Position numbers and translations under genes: made by a program. This document shows positions 45,768 to 58,877 of a stretch of DNA of 64,000 nt, piece after piece. Below the pieces are notes generated by a model, which was given only the letters and a program-made list of their open reading frames with translations, had not been told where the DNA came from and made no database searches. Each line of letters opens with the position of its first letter. Positions within the stretch are counted from its first letter, which is position 1. The stretch lies in the NCBI RefSeq assembly GCF_000226115.1, contig NC_016460.1:248001-312000 (forward strand), in the 5' to 3' direction. Source of the DNA: Thermothielavioides terrestris NRRL 8126. Taxonomy: Eukaryota > Ascomycota > Sordariomycetes > Sordariales > Chaetomiaceae.

Positions 45768-46268
45768 TGAAGTGGTGCAAAACCTCCACACCAACCTACC
45801 CCACCACACCCAGAACCAGGCGTGCAAGATAGCTTCCAAAGGAATGCAGTGTCCCTCTAGACGAATAAAGATAGTGCGTATCGAGTAGTAGGAAGGCTAT
45901 CTTCCGAGAGGAAGACACGTGGCTCAGGTACATCTAGTAGGATGTAGCGGAAACACAAGAAAGGACAACAAGAATACGGTCAGAGCTCAATAGCTCGAAT
46001 GCCTATCGTCTGGACAGAGGTAGAACAACAGAAGGAGAGGCTTAATAGCCTTCCTAGAAGAAGGGGGACCACCAACGTAGTATCAACGAATATATATTGA
46101 CAACTGCTTAATGTCTTACCTCCTAATAAAGAAGATAGGCTCAGCCTACTTAAATATATATAACCAGAGGGTTAGACCTCCTCTAGCAACGAATATAACG
46201 CTTTGAGACAAATAGAAAAATAGAAAAACTAGGTCCCCTATATCTAGGTAGTCTATCACCCCAATTTA
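45768..46268 (-). repeat. 3' LTR of element C
   Basis: 501 bp starting TGAAGTGGTGC and ending AATTTA (RIP-altered TTCA). Same length as the partner. Differences are nearly all C/T or G/A, and each copy keeps CpA sites that the other has lost. Confidence 0.9.
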
Positions 46269-46379
46269 CACTTCCCTTTCGAGCTTGCTATACGCTCCTA
46301 TAGGCAAGCTCGTACTTTAAAAGCTCTCTAATACGCGCCTCTCACCGTCGTTGCTCCTTGAGCTGCTCTCTACGTACGG

Positions 46380-48330
46380 CTCTTTCGGCTTACAAAGGTC
46401 TAGCTAGCTATAGTGGTTGATTACACTAGCTCTTGTACTCCTCTACCTCCTTAATATATACGTCCTAGCCTTGCCACTATACTAGATACTTATACTTATA
46501 GGCAAAGGCACGGTTATATAGGTCGTACAGTAGTAGGCGAAGTAGACGTCTAGGCTTCGTGGGTTCCTTACGAGGGCGTTTACTACAGTGCTACACTAAG
46601 GGTAACGTTCGACCAGATAATATAGATAATCTTTATATCTAAAGATACTTCTATATTAGAGTATAAGGCATCTCGAGGTAGTCTAGCCTCCTTATAAGCG
46701 TATAGACGAGCGTCTCCTCTTCTTAGAGGTAGGGATCGAGTACTATCTTCTTAAGGGCTACTTGTACCGATACCCCGAGGTTCTTGACTAGGTTATTGCC
46801 GAAAAGGCGTTTACAGTCCATCTTATCTACAGGGGTATCGACAAGCCTTCGTATTACGGTCACTTATAGTATAGCAATCTCTATAATCTTAGCTTCGACA
46901 TTCTACTAAGTCGATATATTGTTAAGATCCTCCGCGAATGCTGTAGATAGACCTAAAGCAACTAGCTAGTCCTCTGGTTAGAAGGGCGGAATAGCGCTAA
47001 GTGCTAGAAATGTACCTTGTAGCTATTGTCTAAGGTCGTCTATAGGGTTTTATAAAGGTAGTACGCCACTAAACTGTCTGTCTAATAGGAGTCCTATAAC
47101 CCTACAATAGTATACCTAGTACGCTATATCCTTCTTTGACTAAGGTACGAGGATAATTTAAACGACGGTGATCACTCCTTCCTCGCTCTAGCTAGGGAGC
47201 TAGGCTTCCTTGAACGCTACTGAGTATATAGCTAGGATCTTGAGTTCTACGTCACTAAAGTGGTTGTAGAGATATATAGGCAAGTCATCGAATTCGGGGG
47301 CATTGGACGTAAATACGTTGTTAGCTTAGAGGACTTCGATCACCTCGTCTTCGTTGTACTCTAAGAGTATAGGCTACGTAGGTTTTTAGGTTGGAGACAA
47401 TAGGTCTAGAGGGAGCTTATACGTTTTCTCTTCGTTCTACTATAACGAAGGGATTCCTTTAGTATAGAGTGGACAATCCTTAAAGGTACTAAAAGTATTC
47501 CTATAAGCTTTTAACTATAAGTGTAATATATATCGCTATACAACTATCTCGTTATCTCCCTAGTATAGCCGAAGCTAAGGCAGCCTAAACTATGTCTATC
47601 CGTCTAGAAGGTAGGGCTAGAGCTCTTGAAGAAAGGCCTATATAAACTCGAGGACGAACTATCTGTACTCCTATTCTAAACTTTGCTAAGGGTAGTGGAT
47701 AATAACCTTCTCGTATAGCTACGACTAAGGGAACCTATAGACGGACTAGAAAGTAATCTAGACCTTTAATAAGATATTAGCGTATATCTCTATGCTCTTA
47801 AGTATAGAGTCGAAGTAGTAAAGCTGGCCTATAACTTAGTTGAAGATCGCGATAGCCTAATGCCTTTCGTCGACGAAGTAAAGGAAGACCTAAAAGCGAC
47901 AACGGTTAGTAATAACCTTCTAGCTAGACTGGTAGAACTCCTTTAGCGTAGGACCAGTATCTAAGATAGGCTACAAATAGAACTAGAGATAGTCCTTATA
48001 AAGACGAAAGAAAAACTATATAACGTCTAGGATCATCTAGCCCTCTAGCTATTCCTTAGCAAGTAGTATACCTTCTATATCGAAGAGCGAAATACCTATA
48101 TCTACGAAATTGACCTCGAAAAACCGATCTATCGTGTACCTTCCCTCTAGCTAGCCTAGGAACAGGTAGCTTACGATCTTAGAGTTCGCACTAAGCCGAG
48201 GGCTCTAAATCTAGTTGGGCCGCCAATTGATTACATTTTATAGATACTTCTTTAGGGTCTATAGAAATAGAAAAAGCTTAGGACTAGTCTCCCTAGGGTG
48301 ACTTAGCATCTTTGAGTCTAGCTCTTGCCC
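46380..48330 (-). pseudogene. Extra sense-strand ORF of element C, downstream of pol
   Basis: Minus-strand reading is open for long runs between RIP-type stops, for example NNVFTSNAPEFDDLPIYLYN, HFSDVELKILAIYSVAFKEA and KMDCKRLFGNNLVKNLGVSV. It is charged and helical, unlike gag, protease, RT or integrase. It sits between integrase and the 3' LTR. I do not recognise it. An env-like role has no support: no signal peptide or membrane segment is evident. Limits are approximate. Confidence 0.45.
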
Positions 48331-48827
48331 CGCGAAGGAGGTGTAATGCCTTGCTTAATCGCTATCTTCTATAAGCTTCTACGAACCTAGTGGTATATAA
48401 AACTTAAGCTCTCTGAGCGGCTACTTCTATCCTAGGGTAGCGGTCACATTGGCCCAAGGTTATATAGGCCCCACGAAATTGGGAATTCTACGACAACCTA
48501 TAGCAATGCTCGCAATAGTATATAAAAATTTAGCTCGATAGAAAAGTCGCTCTCTAGGCAGAAAGATCTAGACTGATTAAAGCGATTATAAGAAAATCCA
48601 AGGCGTAGTAGGCGAGGCGAAAGAAATGGCTAATTGTAAGAGAGCTAGCAAGAGGATTAAGAAAAAGGGGTAGGCAAGCCTTCGAAGGTAGGAGGGCTAC
48701 TTAGCTCTTTCCTAAACTAGGTAAAAGAAAACGGATAAGGCTTATAGCGCCCACTGATTGGCTAGAAATGAGTGTTCGCCCCCTAATTTCTTAAGGCCTT
48801 CCTCTCCTCCTTACTATCCTAGAAGTA

Positions 48828-48848
48828 TTTTTTTTTTTTTTTTTTTTT
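48828..48848. repeat. Homopolymer of 21 T
   Basis: Poly-T on plus (poly-A on minus) between the two extra ORFs of element C. Could be the tail of an inserted cDNA or a slippage tract; no LINE sequence is recognised beside it. Confidence 0.85.
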
Positions 48849-48980
48849 CAACCTTCTCGCCACTTTATTCTAGTGCCTTCGTCTCTCTAGGCAGATCGGG
48901 TTCTTAGTGGTTAGGTCTTCCACTTCCCTTTCGAATTCGTATATAGCTCCTATATACAAATTCGTAACCTAGAAACTATA

Positions 48981-50330
48981 ATGCTAAGTAGCTAGCGTAC
49001 TCGCGACGCGTTGTAGGAAATTACCGATAAAGTAAGCGACTAGAGGCCACTGTTGTATAGGATTATAAACTGCTAGATCGATCTCTCGCTAATACCGAAA
49101 ACAACGATCTTCGTAGCCTAAAAGTATATTTAGGTAGTCCAAAGTAAAATAAAGGATTCGCCGATACTAAAAGATAAGCGCTATACTAACAAATATACTA
49201 CGATCTTAGTCGAATATAAGGCTATCTATAGTATAATTAAGATCTTTCGACTAAACGTCAGATTGCTATATATCCAATAGGTCTTGCTAAGTAATTAGCA
49301 AGATTAGCGTAGGATATAGCGATCAGTTTATATCGACAATAGGCTGGTTAACGTGATTAAATAGCACTATAATACTTTGGTTCTTCGTCCAATGTTTATA
49401 GAGCATTACAATGGCGGACTACTTAGGCGTTGGATATATCATCTTACTATACGCCTAAATCGAGCTTCGGCTCTTTTGATCTAAGTATAGGGTCGCGAGT
49501 GAGTGCTATACTTCCCTTTTATACTCGCCCTCTAGGTAGAGGAAGACTAACACTCTTGTAGTAACAAAGTTCCTTACTAAAGCTATAAACTTTTATACCG
49601 GCGTTCGACAACTCCTTTTAGCGAAGATAGGGATATCTATATAACTTAGCCCTTTAATAGCTACGCTTCCTTTACTCCTCTCTTTGCCAATAAGTATACT
49701 AACTATATCTAGTTGGAGAAGGAATATACCTAGACTTACGTTTATAGGAACGATCAAAAGTACCTAGCTTAGGACTTAATCTCGTAGAACTACCTTCTAC
49801 GCGATCCGAAGAACGATCCTAGGCTGAAGCTACGTCTAGAAAAGGTAGGCTAAGAGTGGTTTGTCCTACTGGAGGATGCTATTAAGGAGTAAATAGCGTA
49901 GTACTAGGCCAACTATAAGAGCTTGCGTTGCTAAGGGACGGAGACAACGGATAGGGATAGGCAGAGGGTAGGATATAGTCTAGGAGCTTAGCCTATAGAC
50001 AGTAGATTGAGAGACTATATACCCTAATCGTAGATTTTTCTTAGCCTTGGCTTTAGCTCTAAGAAACTTAATCTTATATAATAGAAACTATCTATCTAGA
50101 AGGCAGAAGTGAAAAGAAAAAGGTATAAATAACCGTAAGGCTCCTAAGAGTAGGGTCACCCTTTAGAAGGAAAACTTAGATACTAGTGAAAAAGAATAAG
50201 GCCTTAAGGGCTAAAAACGAGCGAAGGATAGTGGATAGACGAAGACTAAGTAAGATGTAGTTAATGGAGACATTACTAGCGAGTAGGAGGCCAATATAAC
50301 AATAGGTATTAGAAAGGAAATATAGCTAAA
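48981..50330 (+). pseudogene. Extra opposite-strand ORF of element C
   Basis: A plus-strand reading starts at ATG 48981 (MLSS.RTRDAL). Stretches such as KYTTILVEYKAIYSIIKIFR and, after a frame change, PFNSYASFTPLFANKYTNYI and GTETTDRDRQRVGYSL follow. Nearly all stops are TAG/TAA where CAG, CAA or TGG fit. It is opposite in direction to gag-pol and lies between integrase and the 3' LTR, as the extra ORF does in elements A and B, but I see no sequence likeness between them. Function unknown. Confidence 0.45.
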
Positions 50331-50499
50331 CGTCGGTGAAACCATCGGAGGTAGTAGCTTCTACGCCTTCCCCCCCCTTCTAGAACGTATGTCCCTATAT
50401 ATCTAGAGGGCTAGTGTCAAAAACTAGGTAGCTTTCTATAAGGGATTTCGATAATAAGCTTCTAACGAGGTCGCTCCTTCCTTGCCCCCTTCGTAGTCG

Positions 50500-53400
50500 A
50501 GCGAATCTAGCTAGCCTAAGGCGCTATAGTACAACTAGGGGTTTCTTCCTCGAGGACCTCTTCCTCTACTATAATCGTAGCGTCCTCTATAACTATTTAC
50601 ACGGTTTCTTCCCTTAGTAGGCTATCGCTATAAGCGTAATAAAGATCGCTAAGGCGGTGCTATCGACTAGCTAAGGCGCTATATAGTTCGTCGCTATAAG
50701 GAAGCCTAATCGGTTGGCTACTATTGGAATTCTTAGCCGGTTAATAGGGGTAACAACCTATAGTCCGGTCGCCGGTATTCTAGTTGTCTTCAGTAGCGCT
50801 AGACCCCCCTTCGCTATCCTTATAGAGCCTTAAGCGACCGTTGAGGCGGTAACGTTCTCCCTAGAAGTGTTTAATATACGTTTCCCCGTTATAGCGCGCC
50901 GAGGTAGCTAAGCCTCGGCTAGCGCTAGGGTTAGGATTAGCTCCCCTACTGTTCTACGCTTCGCTATAGCGACTATCGTAGTAGTGCTCGTCGTCGCTAT
51001 GCCCCTTTGAGTAGAGGAATAGGTTTGTACTATCCGCTTCCAACTAGACATTATCTAGCTTAAAGAACTTCTTTATATAGTTTGGAGGATATAGCGTCTA
51101 GATAGGTATACCGTCTAAAGTCTCTAGGAAGTAAATATCTTGGTCTTTGATTATCTAAATACGGAATAGGCTGAACCAACGATACTCTAGCTTCTAGACT
51201 AAGCTTATATCTAGCTGTCGAATATTGTTGTAGACAAGGACGAGATCGCTAATAGATATTACTATATTTTTTAGGTGAAATTTGCGTTTATAGGCCTTAT
51301 TGTGGCGTTTAGCTAGCTTTTCGTGAACTACGGCAACCCATTTGGCAGTAATCTCGTAGTTATATTTAGCTTCCTAGAGGATATAAGCACAGAGGGCAAT
51401 GAGCTTTGTATAGCGTCTAGTGGGATCCTCTCCCTCTATCTAGGTATAGATAGAGTCCTAGGTAAGAATTCGCTAGGTAGGAACATTAAACTCGACTAGA
51501 CTAATAGACTTATAGTTATAGGCAAGAAAGAAGGGAGATATTCTATAAGAGCCCTTGATAGTTGTACGATCTATATATAAAATATATAGAAGGAGCTCCC
51601 TCTACCTCTTTCCTATACTATTAGTCATTTTTATAAGCGAAGTAGCAATCGGGATATAGCTAGCCTTATTTACTCCGTTTATATACGAATTGTATAGCGA
51701 GATAATGACTCTCTTAATCTATAGTTTATAGAGGATCTCTTTAACTTCGCCTTTGAACTTAGAGCCTTCGTCGACAACTATAACAATAGGGTAGCCTTAG
51801 CGACAAAGGATATACTATATAATGAAGGACTTGATAGCCTTAGAGGATTTGTTTAGTAGGATCTTAGCTTCGATATATCCTATAAGATCGTTGTAAGCCT
51901 CGACGAGGAAACACTTCTTCTCCCTATAGCTAGATAGTATATATTAGATATTGAGGTGCCATTTAGTAAAAGGAAAAGGCGGAGGCGCTATCTAATTTGC
52001 CGCTTCCTCGAACCTCTAGGTATTGTACGCTTGATATAGTGTATAAGCCCGAATCTACTCTACGACATCTTTATATATCCTACGCCAATAGTAGTAGTTC
52101 GTCACTCGTTGGTATATCGCCTCTCTCCTACGATAGCCAACCTCGCTATAGCACCGGTCGAAGATTAAACGCCTCTCTTTAGGGGTATCAACAACGCGCC
52201 TATAGCACTATATATAATTTGTATTTCGAAGGAAAAGGTGACGATCCTCGACGAAGTATTTCAACGCTTCCCTTTTAAGTTAATGTCGCTTCTAGTATAG
52301 ACTATAGCTAGGCGGAGCTTCTATCGTCGATAGGAAGTAGGCGATATCTTAGGAGCGCTAGGAGTAACTATTCTAAAGGCGGATAGGTTCCAGTCTCCCC
52401 TCTGGATACGAAGTCTCTTCGCTTATATAGTTAATAAAGATTTAGGCGTCGACCTAGTTGTCGATATCCTCCTTTAACTCCTTTTCTATATGGTTAGAGG
52501 GCCTAGGCGGCTTATAGGACAATGCGTTGGCTACAATGTTCTTAGGGCCTAGGATATACTTGACCTCGAAGTCGAATAGACGAATCTAGGTAATCTAGTG
52601 TATTATAAGAGTACTTAGAATATCGCTTGTAGTACTATTGAGCTAATAGACTAGAACGAGAGTATCGGTTTCTACAGTGAAATGTACACTAAAAAGGTAG
52701 TAGCGAAAACGCTTTAGAAGGAAGAGTAGCCCCTTTAGCTCCCTCTTCGTAGTATTATACCGCTTCTTTGCCTCTGATTAGATACTGCTCTTAAACCTAT
52801 ATAGGTGTCTCTTGCTATTGGGATCGACCTACTTGAGTACACCTCCCTAGCTGAGGATACTAGCGTTATAAACTAGGAAGATTATACTATATTGTAGATC
52901 GCTGTAGACAAGCGTTGTAAGGACTAGAGCAGTAGTGATTTTCTCCTTTAGCTTGTCTATCGCCTTTTGCTTAGTAGGCCCCTAAGTCTACTTAGTATCC
53001 TTCTTTATTAGAGTATAAAGAGGAATCGCGATAATTGTAAAGCCCTTGATCTAGATCCGGTAGTATCCGACTATTCTAACGAAGGTATATACCTCCTTAA
53101 TGTTAGAATAGGTCTTCTACTCCCTTATCTTAATCACCTTTGCTTCCTTGGAAAGGCGCCTATTAGGTGTACAAAGATAACTAAGTAAGACCACTTTCGG
53201 CTATACCCACTTCGACTTTACTATAGCAATAGTTATACCTACTAGCTCTATATTTAGCAATACTATATCGATGTTCTTAAGATACTCGACAATAAATTTA
53301 CAATGTCCCTCTCTGTCTAGACGACTATTATAATCAAATCGAGGGCCTTTTATTGCGATGTTGTCTAGATAGACTTGATAAACATCTAGGATAAAGTTAC

Positions 53401-55100
53401 TAAAGATCGTTGTTATAGCCTACTAGAATTGGGCAATGGAATTTATACCCCCTATTAGCAATGTATATATATAGAAGAGACTAATTAGCGTCGAAAAGGT
53501 CGTTAAATCACGGCTCTGCTTATTGAGATTGACCTAGTTGTAACTAGAGAAGAGATCTAGGAGAGACATTAGCTTATAGCTATTGAAGTCCTTACTGAAT
53601 TCCTCTACGATAGGTAGGACGAAAGCATTATAGATCGTTATAGTATTGGCCTTTTAAGTATTATTGATAAGCTATAATCTATTGTCCTTTTTAAGAACGA
53701 GGAACTAGTTATTGCAATAGCTTATATAGCTATACTCGATGATCCTATATATCTACCTCTCTCTAAGTAGATCAATGACCTTCTATATTAGTAGTTTCGG
53801 AATCAAAATAGACTTGCTCTGCTAGGCCTTATATAGGATAGTCTTAATATACTAGGGCGGGACAACATCCTTATAGATACGCCTATACTCAGTGAAATCC
53901 TATATAAGTGTAGCTTCCTAGTTTTATAAGATCTTAGCGAACATCTCCTTTTCCAGCTTATTGAGGAACCTATCTATAGTGGCGAGCATCGCTTAAAGGC
54001 GCTCCTCAGTAAGCCTCGAGCCTAGTTTAAGATCCGAGAAATAGGGGACTATAAGATCGTCCTATTCCTTCTCGAACTATATCCTCGCTTCGGCCTTCGT
54101 AAGCCACTTTTCTCGCTATAATAGGTCTCCCTCTAGCGTAGAGCTATCTAATAGTGCTGAATCGACTAGTTGAACCTTGTTTACAACATTCTTCCGAAGT
54201 GTAAACATCTTCAAGGTATATCTAACCTTATATTCGAATCTCCGCCTTAGCCTCCGGTTAGAAAAGGGGCTTCCGACGGAGGTCCCCCTCTTCCCTTTTG
54301 AATAAGACAACAATTCGATCTCCGTCTATCTAGACGGAGAAGATGAAGAATAAGAATACGTAACGTGAAAAAGAGTGCTAAGGAGTGGTATATAGGACTT
54401 CTATAAAACAAGATAAAAAACCGCTTTACCTGTATTATCGTTGAGGAAACCGAGAGCAGTCTCGCCTTCCTCTATCTCTACCTAGTCAAAGATTCTTTTA
54501 GGACTCTTCGTCAATCCTTAAAATTATTCCTAAATAGCTAGTCACGTCAGAGATAGTAGGTAGCTCCGTTAGATAATCTTCTTAGAGACGACGTATACCT
54601 AGACTATCTTTCCTTCTATAAGTAGATTAGTAGTAATTAGATTACTATTGTGATAATCGAAGGTTAGAGCGGTATCCTTGATGAACGGTATACTAAGGAT
54701 TGCTTTATATTCGCTAGCGATGTCCTTAGTTACGAAGAAGTGAAGGTTGATGCTAACTCCATCTAGGTAAAGAGCGACCTAGGTCTCCCTAAAGAACGGT
54801 GCTAAGCTATAAAGACCCTTTAAAACGACCTTAGTAGGCTAGTATAGTAGTATATATTTCTTAACGACGCTTATCAAGATATAGTTATACTCTAAACTAG
54901 AGTCGATTAAGGCGAAATACTTATTATAATGACCTTTCTCGAACTAGATATATAGAGTAGGTAGCGACTATACTCTTATTATTGTACTAAGCTCTATACG
55001 CTCTAAGACTAAAAGCGTCGAGACAGACTTCTAGAGTAGAGTATAGATATAATCGTCAACGTCTTTAGGCGGACCTTTACGAATCTAGTACTCCTAGAGG
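50500..55100 (-). pseudogene. Degraded pol of element C
   Basis: Minus-strand reading gives protease (FALIDSSLEYNYI, near 54,930), RT (GGINSIAQF, then DVYQVYLDNIAIKGP near 53,470-53,340), and integrase (PFTKWHLDIQYILSSYREKK, near 51,960; YPIVIVVDEGSKFKGEVKEI, near 51,750). A C-terminal module follows (LVLVYNNIRQLDISLVQKLE) with a Ser/Asn-rich tail to about 50,500. The YLDN form of the RT box is known from fungal gypsy elements. Stops are of RIP type throughout. Confidence 0.8.
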
Positions 55101-55199
55101 CTTCCTATATAGATGCCCTATACGCTGTCTTTAATAACTTCGAAGATTGCTAGAACCGTCTTAGTCTAGCTAGAGCAAAGGCTACTAAGTATATTTACA

Positions 55200-57950
55200 T
55201 TAGTACGTAGAGCCTACGTATAGACCCCTATATCTTTTGGTATAGTAGCTAGCCCATTAGGCTTAGGAACACTAGACCTTTTATAGTCGATAACCTCGAT
55301 ATCAGTGGAAATACTCTATAGGTATATAATCAAAGCGTCTTTATACTTAGGCGAGATATAGACTAAGTCGTCAAAGGTTAGACTAGTCTTCGCTTTTATC
55401 GTAATATAGATTATATCCTTTATATATAGAGGCAACGTAGTAACCTTCGACGTAGGCGGCTTAGACTATAGCTCCTCTTTCTTCGTATAATTCGCTATAG
55501 CTAGGTTCTTAAGGATAGTTATACGAGGAGGCTCCGCTAGAGGTATAAGAGTACTGCCCATCTAGATATCGTCTTCCCTTTTGTCTTTAGTGAACCAACG
55601 CTTAGTAGGTGGTATACCCTGAAGTATAGTCTCCGCTTCCTCGTCCACTTCCCCTTTAACTTCCTCTTTAGCTTCCCCTTTAGTCTAGCTAAAGAGGGGA
55701 AGAGGTAGCTAGCGGAATTCGTTAGCCTTTAGCGTAGGTCGTAGGACAACCTTCTAAGTCAAGATATAACCTCCCTTTGATAGGACTATGTAAAACGACA
55801 ACTAATTAGACGCTATATAATAGAAAGCGGAGGTGAGCTTAGGCTCCCCTTTGTATATAAGACGATTGATTGTCGTCTAGACGGTCGTAGGCTCCTAATA
55901 CAGCTTAGGCTACTAGAGGTAGTGCTTGTTCAGCACTAGGGATATATCTGGCTTAAATAGACGACCATTTAAGCACTTGTACTTACGATAGTACGCTTAG
56001 TATATAAGGTAGCTATTATATTATAGGCAATAGGCTATATATGTAAGAACGAGCTAGCTGATCTTGCTAACCTCTTATACACTATTAACATCTACCTTCG
56101 TAAAGGTGATCGTCTCGGCTAGTGTATAGCCCTTCTTACTCCTATCACCAAGGTAGTAATCTATACCTTTACGATACATTAGACCTATAGCTATAGCTTT
56201 TATAGCCTCTATATACTCGAGAACCATATAGTCAGAGTCACTGTAATAGTAGCAATAGCTAGAACTTATAGGTCTACTATAGCTAGGGGGACGACTATCA
56301 ATATATAGACTAGTAACGAAGTTAACGCGTCTCTCCTATAAGCGACTCCGCTACTACTAGAAATACGTTCAAAGAACCTCGATCTCGTTAAAAGTAGGAT
56401 CGATTCTATATAAACGGAGGGCTTCGATTTTCCACTTAAACTGCTCGACGATCTTCTGCTTCTAAATACGTAGACGCTAGAGCTAATTAGCTAGATCGTC
56501 GATATCGTCGGATATAGGTATAAGAGCTTTCTTTAACTCCTCTTCTTCCTACTCCTATAGCTTAGGAGTCGTCTTAATAGTAAATATAGCCAAAGGCGAG
56601 TAGTACTTCTATAGATCGATCTTACGCTCGTAGGTCTTAAGGAAGAAATCTCCTATATTAAGACCCTTCTAAAGAGTATCCTAAACGAACTCGAGGAAGT
56701 CTACCTACTTCGCAATGTAGATAGAGTCCTTGTCGTCCTTCTTCAAGGTACGCTAGCGGTCTTTAAGAGCTACTTAGATCTACTAATCAAATATACGCTA
56801 TACCATTGGAACGATTATATACTATAGCTCTTCGCGAACTTTAGTAGGGGCGATAGCGTATATATAGTCAATTAACTCGAAGTGGTCGTAGATAACCTTA
56901 TTGACTAGCTAGCATCTCCCTTCGATCAGATTACAAAGGTAACCTTCGTCACTATACTACTTAGGATCGTCGCCCTTCTAACGCTTTAGGAACTTAGCCT
57001 TGAAAATAGCCTAGGTGTCTTAGTCCTTTTTCTCCTAGTGACAAATAATAGGCTAGATCGTAGTATTGTACTAAAGCTCGAACAGATATATATAGGTCTT
57101 GTTATTAGTAACCTAATAAGCCTCGTATATCTTTTTGAAGGTCTCGATCCATTGCGTAGCATTCTGACTAGAGAAGCGGCCCTAAAGGCCGGCCTTCGCC
57201 AAGGTCGGAAAGGTCACGCTAAGCGTAGTAGTAAGAATGTACTTAGCTATCTTCTTTAGAACTTCGGCTTTAGATTGACTAGAAGGTATTACCGTAGATG
57301 CCTCTATATAGACAAATGGAGTAGAGATACCTAGTAAAAATAGAAGAGGTGTCTACGCCGCTTTAGCTAGGTCTTCTTCGCTTAATATACCTTGGAAAGG
57401 CTATGAGATAGATACGTCCTTAGACTCTCCTTCGGAGGTTGGTGTTAAGATTAACAGTGTTATAGCGGTCGACGGGATTCCTAGAGCTTCTATAGACAGT
57501 GTATATATATATCGCTAGAGTCTAGTCATTAAGCGCTTAGCTATTATCTTCGAGAAAGGTAGCGACTATATCGATAGACTATAAAAAGACTAATATATAC
57601 ACTTCTATAGGAATGTCGACTCCTTCGACGTCTGTCTAGAGGAAGAAAACCTCTTAAGTAGCTAGGTTCCCTCAAAATATACGGTCTAAAGGCCCTGAAA
57701 GATGACTATAGGTTCTTTATAGATCACCTAAACACCTTTGGCAACCAATATACTAAACCCAACTAGTATAATAGCGGTAAGAGTATAGCTTTTAAAAAGA
57801 AAAGTAAACGTCTACGCTAAGACCTTGTATCCGATATAAAATAGTGCTAGATATATTGTTAAAAGGAGCTAAGTATCGTAAAGGTATAGTCCTAAGCTTG
57901 GAAGCTTACAAATAGCTACTACGCTTGACCACTTTCGTAACTAGTTCGGC
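55200..57950 (-). pseudogene. Gag region of element C
   Basis: Minus-strand reading near 57,310-56,900 gives SQNATQWIETFKKIYEAY and YSDEGYLCNLIEGRC separated by RIP-type stops, a pattern of capsid-like Gag proteins. No clear zinc knuckle was found. Limits are approximate. Confidence 0.5.
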
Positions 57951-58376
57951 TAGACTAGAGAAGAAAATGACGATCGATGAAAATTCTACCCTTGTCTCTA
58001 CTTAGGAGGATAGAACTATCATCTTTCAATTAGATTAGCGTTTTACGACTACTACGTCAATAATGACGAAGCCTCAATAGGTCTTCGAAGTATTAAGGAT
58101 AACGGGATATCTTTTCGATGTTCTATACTGTCTAGATAAAGGAAGGTCTCCTAGGACAAGGTCTCAATAGACCCCTAGAACATATACGCCTTAATAGGCC
58201 TCTGCACCTCCCGGAGATGCCGGTATTGGTATGCCGGAGCCTCAATAGGTCGGCTATATCGTCGTCGTATAGCTATCAACATAGTATCGTGTAGTTCTAC
58301 GATCTCGGAAAACTTCGTAGTCTATACTATCTCGTTTAGATATAGAGCTGAGCTCCTCCCCGATTGAGCCCCTATT

Positions 58377-58877
58377 TAAAGTAGTGTAAAACCTCTATAC
58401 CAACCTACCCTACTACACCTAGAACCAGGCGTACAAGATAGCTTCCAAAGGAATGCAGTGTCCCTCTAGACGGATAAAGATAGTGTATATCGAGTAGTAG
58501 GAAGGCTGTCTTCCAAGAGGAAGACACATAGCTTAGGTGCGTCTAGTAGGATGTAGCGGAAATATAAGAAAGGACAACAAGAATGTGGTCAAAGCTCAAT
58601 AGCTCGAATGCCTATCGTCTAGATAGAGGTAGAACAATAGAAGGAGAGGCTCAACAGCCTTCCTAGAAGAAGGGGGACCACCAACGTAGTATCAACGAAC
58701 GTATATTGACAACTGCTTGATGTCTTACCTCCTAATGAAGAAGATAGGCTCAGCCCACTTAAATATATATGACTAGAGGGTCAGACCTCCTCTAGCAACG
58801 AATGCAACGCTCTAAGATAAACAGAAAAACAGAAAAACTAGGTCCCCTATGTCCAGGTAGTCCATCACCCCAATTCA
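58377..58877 (-). repeat. 5' LTR of element C
   Basis: 501 bp from TAAAGTAGTG (RIP-altered TGAAGTGGTG) to CCCCAATTCA, followed by the duplicated ATAA. Confidence 0.9.

Larger units (their letters stand above)
45768..58877 (-). mobile_element. Element C: 13.1-kb LTR retrotransposon inserted in element D
   Basis: Two 501-bp direct LTRs (45768-46268 and 58377-58877) with TGAA...TTCA tips flank it, and ATAA is duplicated outside (45764-45767 and 58878-58881). Minus-sense order: gag (about 57,950-55,200), protease near 54,950-54,600, RT with YLDNIAIKGP near 53,370, integrase (about 52,200-51,000). Then comes an unusually long 3' region (50,400-46,269) with two further ORF-like stretches on opposite strands. 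The LTRs are less RIP-damaged than the interior, and CpA sites survive in them. Ty3/gypsy by RT motif. Confidence 0.85.

Noticed and set aside
57038..57259. 73-codon plus-strand frame in element C
   Set aside because: Antisense to the gag reading; chance opening.
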